Assembly: GCA_946811185.2 (NCBI GenBank)
Contig: OX328109.1
Span: forward strand, 40,222,129-40,286,128
Direction: 5' to 3'
DNA length: 64,000 nt
Source of the DNA: Hippopus hippopus
Taxonomy: Eukaryota; Mollusca; Bivalvia; Cardiida; Cardiidae
Within the stretch, counting starts at the first letter, position 1. Every line of letters begins with the position of its first letter. The position numbers were made by a program, and so were the translations under genes. Of the stretch, positions 11,421 to 22,679 are shown piece by piece. Below the pieces are notes generated by a model, which made no database searches, was not told where the DNA came from, and was given only the letters and a program-made list of their open reading frames with translations.

Positions 11421-11489
11421 TTTCTTGTCCTGTTTGTCACAGGGTGACTGCATAACAAGGGATAGACACATCTAAATGCATTTGATAGT

Positions 11490-11960
11490 TGACTCTTCCA
11501 CACAATCATGAGTTTTAACGACCCTGAGAAAGCCCTCTAAAAACCCAGCAGGAATCGAAGAAAATGCTGGTAACCAACATTTTCTCCTTTTCCTACAATG
11601 GTTTCTTCTTTTTCATTAATAAATCCCATCATTTGAGCCAAAATTGTTCTGTCATCTGCAAATGCTTTTAAATTATTAATTTATTTAATTGGACAAGTCT
11701 AAATTTTTAAGTCTTGTAAAGGGTTAACTGGATAGCTCTATACCAAATGACAAAAAAGTGGATTTGTCCAAATTCAAAGCATCTGCAGAAGATAATTGAA
11801 ATGTGATTTAAATGATGGAACTTGTCTTTGATTGGATAGAAAACATCGTAGCAAAAAAAGAAAATGCTGGTTATCAGCATTTTCTCTTTTTCCCACAATA
11901 TTTTCACAAGGCGTCTTCTTCAGAGTTGTTAAAACTGGGGATTGTGTGGTAAATGGATAG
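11490..11960. repeat. Two adjacent family A MITEs sharing a TTAA
   Basis: The first copy ends in GTAAAGGGTTAA near 11726 and the second begins at that same TTAA. The second has a right end GTGGTAAATGG near 11955. Confidence 0.65.
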
Positions 11961-12478
11961 ACAGCTTAGTGTAGAGCAGCTTGTTTTGACAGTAGCAGGT
12001 TTGAATCCTAGCAATGGCAAGTAGTTTTTGTGCCATTTTTATGTGACTGTTTCCCTATCTAAGAGAAGATAAGGCACACCCTAAAGATATTTCCTTCCAA
12101 AAACACTAATTCCCTTTTGAAAAAACTCCTACAGTCAAAATTAATTTTATGCTACTATGATACCGTAATCAAGTAAGGGTAAATGGAATTAGTCTTTTTA
12201 TAGATAAAGAAAGGAAATAAATATAGATACAAACTTTTTTTGCACAGTAAATATTAATCCAATAATATTTTAAAACTACATTAAATAGCTTTCCTCTATG
12301 GTATTTACACCCATATGCCATTGTGAACTTGCATACAAATATATCATATATCACAAACCTACAAAAGTATGTGACTTGTGGATATTCAATAGCTTTTGAA
12401 AACCTGATCTCCCTTTGGGCAAATTTGGACCTCTTCCAAAATGATTGTATATGATTCATGTTTCTAATGTCTTAATTG
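11960..12478. other. Unassigned sequence
   Basis: Includes a faint minus-strand SINE-like start near 11990-12070 (AGGTTTGAATCC). No gene seen. Confidence 0.3.
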
Positions 12479-12702
12479 ACTCTTTACCAAACTACAAGAT
12501 TTTGGACTGGACCAAACTGAAAGCATTTGCAGAGGACAAAAGTTAATGTTGCTGAAATGGTGATTTCTGTATTTCATAGAGTAGAACACAATGTGGGAAA
12601 TGGAGAAAATGCTGGTAACCTGCATTTTCTCCTTTTCCCACAATATTTTGGAAAGCCTTCTCTTCCAGGGTTGGTAAATCTCTGGATTTTGTTGTAAAGA
12701 GT
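12479..12702. mobile_element. Family A MITE
   Basis: Left end GACTCTTTACCAAAC, hairpin CAATGTGGGAAATGGAG...CTCCTTTTCCCACAAT, right end TTGTAAAGAGTT. Confidence 0.75.
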
Positions 12703-12709
12703 TCAACGG

Positions 12710-13310
12710 AAATATATATCATTAATTTCATGGGAAATCATTAACCTTGGAAGTGCTACGTAAATTGGGCTGAATTCTTTCAAAGGGGCATGCTTAAATT
12801 TTTTTGCTGTTAGTCAACTTTGATTGTAAAAATACTGTACAAAAAATTTAATCTGTCATAAAAATTAAGCATTGATGACTTATTCTAATATGTTACTATG
12901 AGATGTTGCTTGGAAGAAAACAAATAGAAAACTGCTAATCAAAAGACCCCAGTAAAGTTCTTGCGCAGTTCTAGAGAAATATCAGTTTATGCGTATGATA
13001 TTGTGATTTACAGCTTTAGTCTCAGACTTTTTATACGTGCATGTGTATTGTGTGCAATGGGTGCTACACCCTTGTAACTGTATGGTTACATTCAGTAAAA
13101 AGAGGCAATTTTTGGTGTTTAAATAACTGGGTGATTGTTTTGAAACCAGTTACTTCATCTGTTTGTACAAGATCAGATATGATATCAGAAATTTATAATT
13201 AATAAACACGTCAAAGGCTGGGATCAATAGTGATATCATTGCAATTAACAGAGAGACATAAACACACTATCCATGATGTAATCAGTTGTAGCACTGTCTT
13301 TACAAGACAT
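12710..13310. other. Unassigned intergenic sequence
   Basis: AT-rich. A piece near 12840-12960 resembles the low-copy repeat at 4870-5100. No gene seen. Confidence 0.3.
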
Positions 13311-13312
13311 TA

Positions 13313-13462
13313 TTAGTTGTATGGTCAGGTGGCAGGGGACTTGGAAACTTGTTCACGGCTGTGACAAATCATGTCGCCCCGAGCCAAAGGCGAGGTGGAG
13401 ACATGATTCACCACAGCCGTGAACAAGTTTCCAAGTCCCCGGCCACCTGACTGTACAACTAA
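13313..13462. mobile_element. 150-bp foldback element
   Basis: Arms of about 50 bp: TTAGTTGTATGGTCAGGTGG and GGGGACTTGGAAACTTGTTC on the left are mirrored by GAACAAGTTTCCAAGTCCCC and CCACCTGACTGTACAACTAA on the right. An inner palindrome pairs CATGTCGCC with GGAGACATG. It resembles a MITE or a fixed foldback. Confidence 0.75.
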
Positions 13463-13794
13463 TTTATTATACTGCAAAGTTTAATACACTTTAGAAACAC
13501 ACTGTAGAAAATACTGGTTACCAGCATCAAAAGTCTCTTTCTTACAGGTTCATTAAAATTTGACTGTATGGCAAACAGTTAACCAAACAAATGCTTAGTA
13601 TCCCAAAGCTGCTTGCGTAACTCAGCTTGAATTTATATTTCATGTGTTCACCTTTTCTTTCAATAAAAACTGTTTCCAGATTTGGCAATAGTACAATGAA
13701 GTATAAACATTAAGGCACCAAATTGACCTTTCAATAAAGTTGATATTTTAATCCTTCCCAAGCAAAGAACTACTTTGTCAGTGATAGATGATAC

Positions 13795-14595
13795 TCAGGA
13801 TATGGTAGTATGAATCAACATCAGACTTAACAAATCTTGCAGTCTGATCTTTGATACAAATTCTCTGATATTTTGTGGGATATTCTGGTCACGGAGAAAC
13901 TAGCCTTTTACTTTTCCAGACTTTTTACTTTTTGGACAGATCCACTATGAAAGCATTTGGAGACAACAGATGAAATATGCTCAAGACACTAGAATTTGAC
14001 AAGAAATGGGAACAACACATTGTGGATAAATGGATAAAAAATGCTGTTTACCATCATTCTGACCTGTTTCCACTATATTTTCAAAGCCAAAAACTCCGGA
14101 CTGTTAAACTTTATAGGGTAAAATAACAGTATGTAGTCTCTAACTTTGAGAAAATGTCCATTCAGTTTATTTGGCAGATTAATAATGCTTAACTTCTAAA
14201 GCACCTTTTACAACTTTAATTACCTTTGCAGCAAATGTAGATTAAGATTGGCCAGCACAAATTTTGCAGTCTGATCTATGGTCTACACTGTCTGCTTTAC
14301 TGAGACTTTCTAGACAAAGGCAACCTTGAAATGGCAACAACTTGGGCCTTATTTCTGGTCTAAAATGTCTGTTGAGTTTATTCCAAGCTCTAAAGGTTAT
14401 CCCCTAACCTGCTAAATGAGCTAAATGAAAATTTCAAGCTGGTAGTATAAAACCTGAATGATGTTATTTCAAATTTTTTATATCTCCTTATCTGACAGTG
14501 TAGATCCAAGATCAGACTGCACATTCTGTGCAGTCTGATCTAGATCTACACTGTCCGCAAAAGGTCACTGAGTCACCCTTAGCAGCTTAGGGTTA
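13795..14595. repeat. Family B MITEs (three copies) with a decayed family A copy
   Basis: Family B traces lie at 13795-13900, 14165-14398 and 14398-14595. The last has the hairpin AAGATCAGACTGCACATTCT...GTGCAGTCTGATCT and ends AGCTTAGGGTTAA. A decayed family A copy occupies 13900-14130. Confidence 0.65.
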
Positions 14596-14635
14596 ATATT
14601 TTACCAATTAGGTAAAGATTGGATAGTCCCAAAAT

Positions 14636-14910
14636 GAATGAACTCTTTACCATATGACAGATATGTAAGTCTTGTCCAAATTGAAAGCATTTGCAGACGA
14701 CAAATGTTACCCTAATGATGGAATTTGTCTTTGACAAGGTAGAAAAAAAAAATCTTGTGGGAAAAGGAGAAAAATGCTGTTTACCAGCATTTTTCTCCTT
14801 TTCCTAGAATGTTTTCTGCTTATTTAACGACAAATTTCATTTAATTCACTTGCAATTTCTGATTGCCAAATGCTTTCAAACTGGACTTAAATTTGTCATT
14901 CCGTAAAGAG
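14636..14910. mobile_element. Family A MITE
   Basis: GAACTCTTTACCATATGAC start, hairpin TGTGGGAAAAGGAGAAAAAT...ATTTTTCTCCTTTTCC, right end CCGTAAAGAGTAAA. Confidence 0.75.
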
Positions 14911-15107
14911 TAAAAGAAAGCCAAAAAATCATAAAATAATAAATTTGATTTAAAGAAAAAATTTAATAGACTTGCAATATGGATCACAACCTTCAAAACA
15001 AAACAAAAATAAAATAAACGACAGTTTTGAAAAGTTACTTATTTTGCCAAAATACTGTCTCAATCATTAATTTTGATCTATACTTTCACAAAACGTTGCA
15101 TGTTTCT

Positions 15108-15566
15108 ATGATGTGTAATGCTCTTTTCAATAGTACATATGCTTCTGTTATATTGTGGCGGCTAGAGCACCTTTGCATGCTTTCCTGGAGTGTCTTTAAA
15201 CAGTGCTTCTTACAATATTTTTCTCATTTAGCCACTGGCTGATTTCCACATGGCCATTGTTGAATTGATTGATTGTTTGGTGTTTAATGCCATTTTCAAC
15301 ATTATTTCAGTTATATCGCGGTGGCCAGTGCTCCTATCCATGCTTTCCTGGAGTCTCTTTTACCAGTACTCCGCACAATTTTCCTTCCAAGCCACTGGCT
15401 GCTTTCCCACATAAGCCATTGTTGAAACAATGATCAGTGAAATAAATCCTGTCGTAATGACTATCACCCATCCTTGGAAAGAAATTGGTCAAGCTGGGGA
15501 TCTGAACCAGCCAGCTCCTGGTTTCAAGACCTGTAGGCTACTGACTATGCAACCAGGCTTGGCATT
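15108..15566 (-). mobile_element. Two head-to-tail SINE family 1 copies
   Basis: A 5'-truncated copy (15108-15258) is followed by a near-complete copy (15264-15566). On the minus strand the second starts with a worn tRNA head and ends in a CAATCAATCAA-type tail. Shared body: GCAGCCAGTGGCTTGGAAG and GCATGGATAGGAGCACTGG. Confidence 0.7.
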
Positions 15567-15592
15567 AGAGGTTGTATAATGTGAGACTAGGC

Positions 15593-15825
15593 ATTAACTT
15601 TACCAGATGACAAAATTATAGTCTTGCAAATACTGAAAGCATCAATTTTGCAAACAACTAATTAAATGTGGCTCAAATAATGTGATTTGTTTTTTGAAAG
15701 GGTTGAAAACATTGTGGGAAAAGTAGAAAATGTAGCAAAGGTATTTTATTCCTTTATGTCAATGTTTTCAAAATCCTTCAAGCTCAGGGTTGTAAAAATC
15801 ACAGGATTGTACAGTGTTAACTCAT
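15593..15825. mobile_element. Family A MITE, diverged
   Basis: Left arm CTTTACCAGATGACAAAATT, hairpin partly lost, right end TGTACAGTGTTAA. Confidence 0.6.
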
Positions 15826-15915
15826 TTAGGATTAAGTTAAGACCGATTGAAAATCCTCTGAACTAATTTTTCCTTACATTATTCTATTTCTGTTAATCCC
15901 TGCACCTGATGACCT

Positions 15916-16135
15916 TTAACCCTTTACCACACAATCCCGAGTTTTATCAAACCAAAGGAAGAAGGTTTTTGAAAACATTGTGGGAAAATGCTGGTTACCA
16001 GCATTTTGTCCTTTTCCCACCCTTTTTCTACCCTTCATAAAACAAATTTCAATTTTTGAGTAGCACTCATTTTGTCATGTGCAAATGCTTTAAATTTGAA
16101 CAAATCTAAAATTTTGTCGTTTGGTAAAGAGTTAA
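15916..16135. mobile_element. Family A MITE with shortened hairpin
   Basis: TTAA at both ends. The central stem lacks about ten bases on one side (GTGGGAAAATGCTGG). Confidence 0.8.
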
Positions 16136-16399
16136 AGATAAGCTGAAAAGAAAGTTTATTTTTCTAATGAAACAGAAAATAATGAAGAAAAAAAGCACTT
16201 GCTTGTTACATCAACTTTGCTCTTTTTTCCTCAATGCTTCTAAATGCTGGCAACTGCAGTGTCATAAAAAGTCTGATATACATTACAAATTTTCCAAGTT
16301 ACATGTAAGATCTATTGAAAATCCTCTGTCATACTCAATCACTCTTTTTCCTTCCATCGTTTCAAAATCTATCTACCTAATCATTAAATGCTGAGGTTG

Positions 16400-16690
16400 A
16401 GCATGCTACACATTAATGTTCAGCAGGCTCCACCTCAACATTTAGTAATAGTTCACTCTCTTTCATGCACTTATCTTTCTTAATCATTCTGAAGAACATT
16501 CATATTCTTATTCTCCACTCTAAATTTGAAGGTAACACAACACATGGTTTAGCCAATCAGAAGTGCACTTCTTTCTAAATCTATAATAATAAGACTAAGA
16601 ATAAAATTGAGAATGGATGGTTATTACAGGACCAGGACAACAGACTTGGATAAAACGCAGAACCACAGGCCTGATTACAAATCCACTCCC
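16400..16690. other. Unassigned sequence
   Basis: Includes an imperfect inverted pair TGAGGTTGAGCATGCTACAC / CAGGCTCCACCTCAACA near 16391-16440. No gene seen. Confidence 0.3.
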
Positions 16691-16696
16691 TACATG

Positions 16697-16955
16697 CTTG
16701 TTTGTATTGAGGTTTTATGCCCCTGTAACAGCTTATGTCATATTATGGCGGTCAGTACACCTACCCATGTGTTTCCTGGCTGTTTCATACCAGCACTGAC
16801 ACAACTTTCTTCCCAAGCCACCGACAGCTTTTCTCACATGCATCAGAGGTGAGAGGCAAAAAATTGCCTAAGAGAAAGTTTGCCGCAACCGAGTATCAAA
16901 CCCACAACCACCAGATCACAAGTCGGATACCCTAACCACTGAGCTATCCTTTCGG
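16697..16955 (-). mobile_element. tRNA-derived SINE (SINE family 2)
   Basis: On the minus strand the head reads GATAGCTCAGTGGTTAGGGT (A-box) and GGTTGTGGGTTTGATACTC (B-box region). The body runs to GGCATAAAACCTCAATACAA. Further copies lie at 9463-9640 and 34580-34830. Confidence 0.7.
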
Positions 16956-16999
16956 GAACAATTCCTACATGACTGAAAACAGGAGGAACAAGTACACTT

Positions 17000-17645
17000 A
17001 GTGATATATAGCCTGAGTTCCAGTCTGTTCATTTTTTTCCTTTTCTATCATTCGGATGTTACATTGTCAAAAATGACGGCCTGGGGACATTCGAAAACCA
17101 ATCGCAGTGGCATCTACTTTATTCCATCTCTCGTTGGGTAAGGTAGATGTCGCTGCAATCTGTTTCTGAACGTAAATGACTAAAAAACAGATACCAAAAT
17201 TCCAATAACCTCGGTTTGATCACTTCCTGTTTGTGAGCCATCTTTTAAAATACTGACAACAAAATTTCAAACGGGTTATTCACAATGACATTGGAGGATA
17301 GTTTAGCAATAACACGAGTTGTTGAAGGTCATGATGTATTTTTGATGGCACTGACCTGTTCAAGAAAGTCACTTGTATATGAAACTAGCCTGTTGTATTT
17401 GAACAAGTCCAAAAATGCGCGAATCAATCATTTTCAAGATTGTGACATCACGCAAAAAACAAGTCTATTATTAGTTTATCTGCACAATTCATAGTCATGG
17501 GGAGACCCTCGAATGTCCCCAGGTGGTAATAATAATGGAAGCAATAAACAGACCTTAGCAAAAGATCTTTAGCAGAACGTGATTAAGAGAGTGATACGGA
17601 ATAATTAAGAAATTGTTACAGCCTGAACCCAGGCTAAGTGATATA
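17000..17645 (+). mobile_element. DNA transposon with 9-bp target duplication carrying a helicase-like fragment
   Basis: The element spans 17009-17636. AGTGATATA occurs immediately outside both ends (17000-17008 and 17637-17645). The termini TAGCCTGAGTTCCAG and CTGAACCCAGGCTA are inverted repeats. Inner inverted repeats CCTGGGGACATTCGA and TCGAATGTCCCCAGG flank a central open frame (17285-17494). A 9-bp duplication is typical of Mutator-like elements. No transposase is encoded, so it is non-autonomous. Confidence 0.75.
17285..17494 (+). pseudogene. RecQ-like helicase motif I fragment inside the transposon
   Basis: The 69-codon frame contains VVEGHDVFLMALTCSRKSLV, which resembles the RecQ/DEAD helicase pattern of (G-[KR]-D-V-F...PTGSGKSL): the acidic-hydrophobic run and KSL are kept, but PTGSG is altered. 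It ends soon after. It is likely a captured or relict helicase piece without function; the resemblance is by eye. Confidence 0.4.
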
Positions 17646-17684
17646 ATACAACTGAAATATAATATTGAAATTTAAGGTGATAAC

Positions 17685-18150
17685 TCCTTATCACATGATC
17701 CAGATTCCACAACCTTCAGGATGAAGGCTTTTGAAAACATTGTGAGAAAAGGAGAAAATAATTTCTGCTAGCATTTCCTTCATTTCCCACAATGATTTCT
17801 ACCCTTCCCACAGCATGTTTTAATTTTTCAGCCACATTTATTTTGCGAGTCCTTTCAATTTGGTATAGCCTAAAATATTGTCGTTAGGTAAAGAGTTAAC
17901 TCTATGACAGCTGCATAAATGAAACAAATTTTCACCCTAAGGCTGCTGAGTTTTACTCACTTTCTACCAGATGACCAACATTACAGACTTTCCGAAATTG
18001 AAAGCAGTTGCAGACGACAATTTCCATGTGGCTGAAATATTGAGATTTATCTTTGATAGGGTAGAAAACATTGTTCCCAGCATTTTCTCCTTTTCCAAGA
18101 TGTTTTCAAAAGGTTTGTTCTTTAGGGTCCTTAAAACTCTGATTGATTAC
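17685..18150. repeat. Two family A MITE copies, the second truncated
   Basis: Copy one (17685-17903) ends GGTAAAGAGTTAA. Copy two (17960-18150) lost part of its hairpin and runs into a SINE fragment. Confidence 0.6.
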
Positions 18151-18154
18151 ATGT

Positions 18155-18252
18155 ATATGGTGTTTAAAGCCGAAATTGGCCAAGCTGGGGATTTGAACAA
18201 TAAACCCCTGGTCCCAAGTCCTGTATGCTACTGACTGTGCTACCCAGGCTGG
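18155..18252 (-). mobile_element. SINE family 1, 5' fragment
   Basis: On the minus strand: a head with AGCACAGTCAGTAGCATACA and GACTTGGGACCAGGGG, then GGCCAATTTCGGC. Confidence 0.5.
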
Positions 18253-18255
18253 GCC

Positions 18256-18484
18256 TTAACTCTTTATCAAACAGAAAAATTTTGGACTTGACCGAATTGC
18301 AAGCATTTGCAGACGACAAAATCAATGTAGTTTAAATGATGAACTCTGACTTTGATAGGGTAGAAAACTTTGTGGGAAAAGGAGAAAATGCTGGTTACCA
18401 GCATTTTCTCCTTTTCCTACAATGTTTTCAAAAGCCTTCTTCCTCAGAGTCGTTAAAACTTGGGATTTTGTGGTAAAGGCTTAA
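18256..18484. mobile_element. Family A MITE, intact
   Basis: TTAA at both ends, full left and right arms and a hairpin whose stem runs almost unbroken from GTGGGAAAAGG to CCTTTTCCTAC. Confidence 0.85.
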
Positions 18485-18835
18485 AACTCAGAACTGTCTG
18501 TTAAAGAGTAATGGCACTTTTGTAGATAGTCAAGACCAGACTGCACAGAACACTGTCTGATATGGCATTAAGGTTTTTCTCCATACAAAACTCTGAAATT
18601 CCTCCAGTTTAGTTTTTGCTATTGGCTCAAAACACTCCATTTGATTTATGTAACAGCTTAATGGTTCAGTTATCTCGCAAAACCCAGTTGTAGAAATTTC
18701 AAGACAGTTTTTGACAAAAATATCTCTCAATATCTGACCATGTGGATAAAGATCAGACTACTGGATAGTCTGATCTTGATCTACATTATCAACAAAAGTA
18801 TCTCACATTGCCCCTAGCATGCAAAATGTTTAACA
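18485..18835. repeat. Family B MITE, stretched or doubled copy
   Basis: Two hairpin remnants, GACCAGACTGCACAGAACAC and AAGATCAGACTACTGGATAG...CTGATCTTGATCTAC, with AT-rich arms between them. Confidence 0.5.
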
Positions 18836-18889
18836 TCACCAAATTAACCAATATATCCTAATTTGCAGACAGGCTTAAAGGGTATAAGA

Positions 18890-20710
18890 TATTCAAAGGA
18901 TAAACCATTCAAAGTGTAATGGGATAAACCTTTCAATAATAATCCTGAGTTGTAATGTCCCTTAGCAAAAAGTCTTAGAAAACATTGTGAAGAATGGAGA
19001 AAATGTTGGTTACCATCGTTTTCTCTATTTCCCACAATGTTTTCTTCCTTTTCAAAGACATCTCCCCTCTTTTCACCTCCATGTACCATATCATATGTAT
19101 TATGCTTTCAAGTTTGATACGTCAGTCTGAACTTGTGCTGTTGGTAAAGGATTTATTCTTTACAAAGCAACAAAATTTTAGACCAGTCCAAATTGACTGC
19201 ATTTTCAGACGACAAAATAAATGTACCTGAAAAATTGAAATTTGTTTTGGGAAAGGTTGAAAACATTGTGTGAAAAGGAGAAAATGCTGGTTACCAGCAT
19301 TTTCTCCTTTTTTCACAATGTTTTCAAAAGTTTTCTCCATCAGGTTGGTTAAAACTCAGGAATATGTGGTACAAGATTAATCATAGAGGCATGAAATGAC
19401 AAGATAAACAATATCAAAACAGCGGGAACTGAAGTATAAAACAAAGGACTAGACAAGATATGGAAGCTTTTGTCCTTTTACAACCATTCTAGTGTCTTTT
19501 GACACCTGTATCGAATATACCTTTCAAAACATTGCAATGAATGGAGAAAATTACTCAATACATGTACTTACCCATTACTTGTGCATTCTCTCAAATTGTC
19601 ACAAAGTTTTCTTAACCTTTTAACAAATGACCCTGAGTTTTCATGACCCTGAAGGTGAGGACTTCCAAGAACTGTGGGAAAAAGGGGCTTTTAAAACATT
19701 GTGGATAAAGAAGAAATGCTGGAAACCAACATTTTTTTCCTTTTTCAATAATGCTTTTTACCCTTTCAATAATAAATTTCATCATATGAGCTGTATTTGT
19801 TGCCTGTAGATGCTTTGAATTGGGAGTTGTCTACAACTCTGTCATTTGGTAAAGATTTAACAAAACAACTCCTCGAGTTTTACAACCCTGAGGGACCAGC
19901 CTTTTGAAAACATCCTGGGAAAAGGAGAAAATGCTGATAACCAACATTTCCTTTTTCCTGCAATGTTTTTTATACTTCCCAAAACAAATTTCAATTTCTG
20001 AGTCTCATTTATTTTGTCACTGCAAATTCTTTCAATTTGGACTGGTCTAAAATTTTGTCGTCTGGTAAAGAGTTAAAGGGTTCACAATTTATCAAATAAT
20101 CCCCTGTTTCTATAACCTAGAGGGGGCAGGTTTTTTAAAAACACTTGTTACTACCATTTTCTCCTTTTCCCACAATGTTTTTACCTTTTCAATTAAATAT
20201 CCCATCCTTAAAGCTACAATATATTTATTGTCTACAAACACTTTGTATTAGGACAAGTTTTAAACTTTGTCGTCTTGTAAAGTGTTTTACTCTTCATCCT
20301 TCTTATCTTTGTCTTTATCTTCAGCTACCAACCTGGGTTTTGAATTGGAGTACAAACATTTTACACTGATGTAGGAAATTATCTCATTGCCATAAAGGTA
20401 ATGTTAAGTCTGTCAACTCACTGGTAAATGTGCCAACAAGAGCAAAGTATGTTGGCACCAACCTTTAGCTGCCAGTGCCTTTTAGTGACAATGGTAAGTT
20501 AACGCTTAACCATATGAAAAAATTCTGGGCTTGTCCAAACTGAGAGCATTTACAGACAACAAATTAAAAGCAGATGATTTCTATCTTTCAAAGGGTAGGA
20601 AGCATTGTCGGAAAAGAAGAAAATGCTGGTTATCACCATTTTCTCCTTTTCTCAAAAGCTGTCCTCCTCAAAGCTATTAAAACACGGAATTGTTTTGGTA
20701 AAAGGTTAAC
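18890..20710. repeat. Run of six family A MITEs
   Basis: Copies at about 18890-19155, 19155-19380, 19614-19860, 19860-20070, 20080-20290 and 20495-20710, mostly end to end. The 19155-19380 copy has the best hairpin (AAAAGGAGAAAATGCTGG / CCAGCATTTTCTCCTTTT). Nothing else is seen except 80-bp spacers. Confidence 0.65.
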
Positions 20711-21430
20711 GAAGGAGCATAACTTTCTCAAAAATGTGTTGAAAGTTACCTATACTTCTTGTAAGGGTTCTATTTTTTACAATAAACAAGTAGCCCAAGT
20801 TTGAAGGAAATATCTTCAGCAATAACTGAGATATGAGAATATGTCAAAGTTTTCGCATCATGACTATAAAAGACCTATGACAATGCCTCAATGTTTTTTT
20901 CTAAAACTGCCAAGCTAAAGAGGAGAGATATATGAAGGAATGAGAAAGTTCTCATTGAAATCACAGAGGCAAGTTTCATGCTTTTTAAGAGGAAAAATAC
21001 ACTATTATATTTTTCCTCTCAAAAAGCATGATACTAGCCTTTGTGTTTGAGATAACCTGGAAAAACAATTATGGAAAAAGCAAAGATAGTTATTTCAGAC
21101 AATTGCGCCTACATTTTCAAAAGCTTTTCAAAAAAGGTAAAATGTTATATTTGTCTTGCTGTATGCCTTGACTCTTCACTACATGCCATAACATTAGACT
21201 TGTCCAAACTGAAAAATTTACCAACAAGGTTAAACTTTATAATACAAAACAAATGAAATGGTTACTTTCATTTAGAATAAAAAATTCAGATATTGCCATT
21301 TTAAGGCTATTTATTCAGAATATCTATAACAGACAGAGTAGATTCATGATCAGACTGCATGTTCTGTACAATCTGATCTTAATCTACATCCTTCTGAAGA
21401 TTCTTTTTAATACAAAATCTTAGTCCTATG
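20710..21430. other. Family F repeat tail, short hairpin and family B fragment
   Basis: 20710-20905 matches family F (GGAGCATAACTTTCTCAAAA). An inverted pair GTTTCATGCTTTTTAAGAGG / CCTCTCAAAAAGCATGA is at 20973-21037. A family B hairpin trace is at 21330-21395 (GATCAGACTGCATGTTCTGT). Confidence 0.5.
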
Positions 21431-22230
21431 ATAAAACATAAATAACCCTTTCCCAAACAACCTCTTGAAGAAGATGGCTTTAAAAACAATGTGAGGAAAG
21501 GACAATTATATCTCAGTCCCATATTTCTCTGTATCCTTTCAAAGATAACTTCAGTCATCATAGCAATATTTAGTCTGTTATCTGTTAATGCTTTTAATAT
21601 GGCAACTTTAAAACTTATCTGTAAAGAGTTATTTTCACTGCCAATCATAATTTCAAATTTGATGGACAGCTAGAATTAAACACTTAAAATGGAAGTTTTA
21701 AATTATATATCGCTATCATTATCAACATTTGCAAGTGTAACAAAAAAGGTATTTCTTTCCCATCATTTGAACAAAATAAGTGCACAAATTTCCTTTGTCA
21801 AATTACTAATTACTTTTTTGCCACAAAAATCCTTACATTATCCGGTCAATATATTATCCGAACTTACAGCAAGTTTTCCTTCACAAGATTTTAGAACGCT
21901 TGAGTAAAAGTTCTTTACCTTTGATGGATTCAAAGAGATCCAGGAGCGTCTAAAAGGTCCTATAACGTATTAAGTATGTTCTGTATGATTTTTTTCGATA
22001 TCAAATGAAAATGTTCAGTATTCCAGTTAAAATTTTCAACGAGAAGCGTCATGTATCCAGTGAAAACAATTCATTTGATTAACTTTGGAGTTTAACCTCA
22101 AAATCGCAGCCTCTTTCACGGATTTAGGTCCCGCATCAATTACTCACAATATGTGAGGAATACAGGACTTACATTGGCTACATGTAGATAAAGTAGTGAA
22201 CTTACCTGTGACTTTGGGTGTTTGACATCT
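21430..22230. other. Family A fragment, then the unique region upstream of NCLX
   Basis: 21430-21640 is a decayed family A copy. 21640-22230 has no recognisable repeat and may contain the NCLX promoter and 5' leader. Confidence 0.4.
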
Positions 22231-22267
22231 ATAAATATAGCTGCTGGGTTAAAGGTTAAACCACGTG
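22230..22267 (+). promoter_or_regulatory. Possible TATA box and E-box upstream of NCLX
   Basis: TATAAATA at 22230-22237 lies 125 bases before the NCLX ATG, and CCACGTG (E-box) is at 22261-22267. AT-rich DNA yields TATA-like strings by chance, so this is only a candidate core promoter. Confidence 0.25.
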
Positions 22268-22341
22268 AGTATTGATAAAAAGAAAAATAAGATATTTGTG
22301 TTTGGATAGATGATTTGCAAGCTTATGTCAGCTCCATCAAA

Positions 22342-22365
22342 ATGACAGTTCCAAACAAAAAATGA
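22342..22365 (+). promoter_or_regulatory. Upstream ORF overlapping the NCLX start codon
   Basis: An ATG at 22342 opens a seven-codon frame whose TGA (22363-22365) overlaps the main ATG (22362-22364) as ATGA. Both ATGs have A at -3. If the transcript starts upstream of 22342, the main start would be reached by leaky scanning or by termination and re-initiation. Confidence 0.5.
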
Positions 22366-22679
22366 GGAACATAAAGGTGAAACACTTTACAAAACTTGTC
22401 ATTCTGGTTTGCATTGTTGCAGTTTTGCTGTATTTTAAGAATAAAGCAGATAAGCAGAGATTGTTACAAGATGAGACAAAGAGTGTGAAGTACAAAGTCG
22501 ACCCAGAACAGATAGCAGGTGCATACAGACAAACAGTGGCACATAGAATTAGAGGTCTAAAATGGCTTCAAATAGGTGTACCAGGCTTATCTACAAATTA
22601 CAGTGGAATATGGAATATGACCAGGAATCAAACTGGAATTCCACAGGCAGTTGCTGATGATGACGATGATGATATTGAG
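22362..22679 (+). CDS. SLC8B1: NCLX exon 1 (residues 1-106)
   Basis: The ATG at 22362 is the first in frame after a TGA at 22311. The exon encodes a basic N-terminus and a hydrophobic segment (about residues 10-24) that could be a signal anchor or targeting helix. A linker follows with three N-X-S/T sequons near residues 79-92 and an acidic run of aspartates. The donor is GTTTGT at 22680 and the phase at the end is 0. The N-terminus is the least conserved part of this family, so the start rests on the upstream stop and frame only. Confidence 0.8.
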
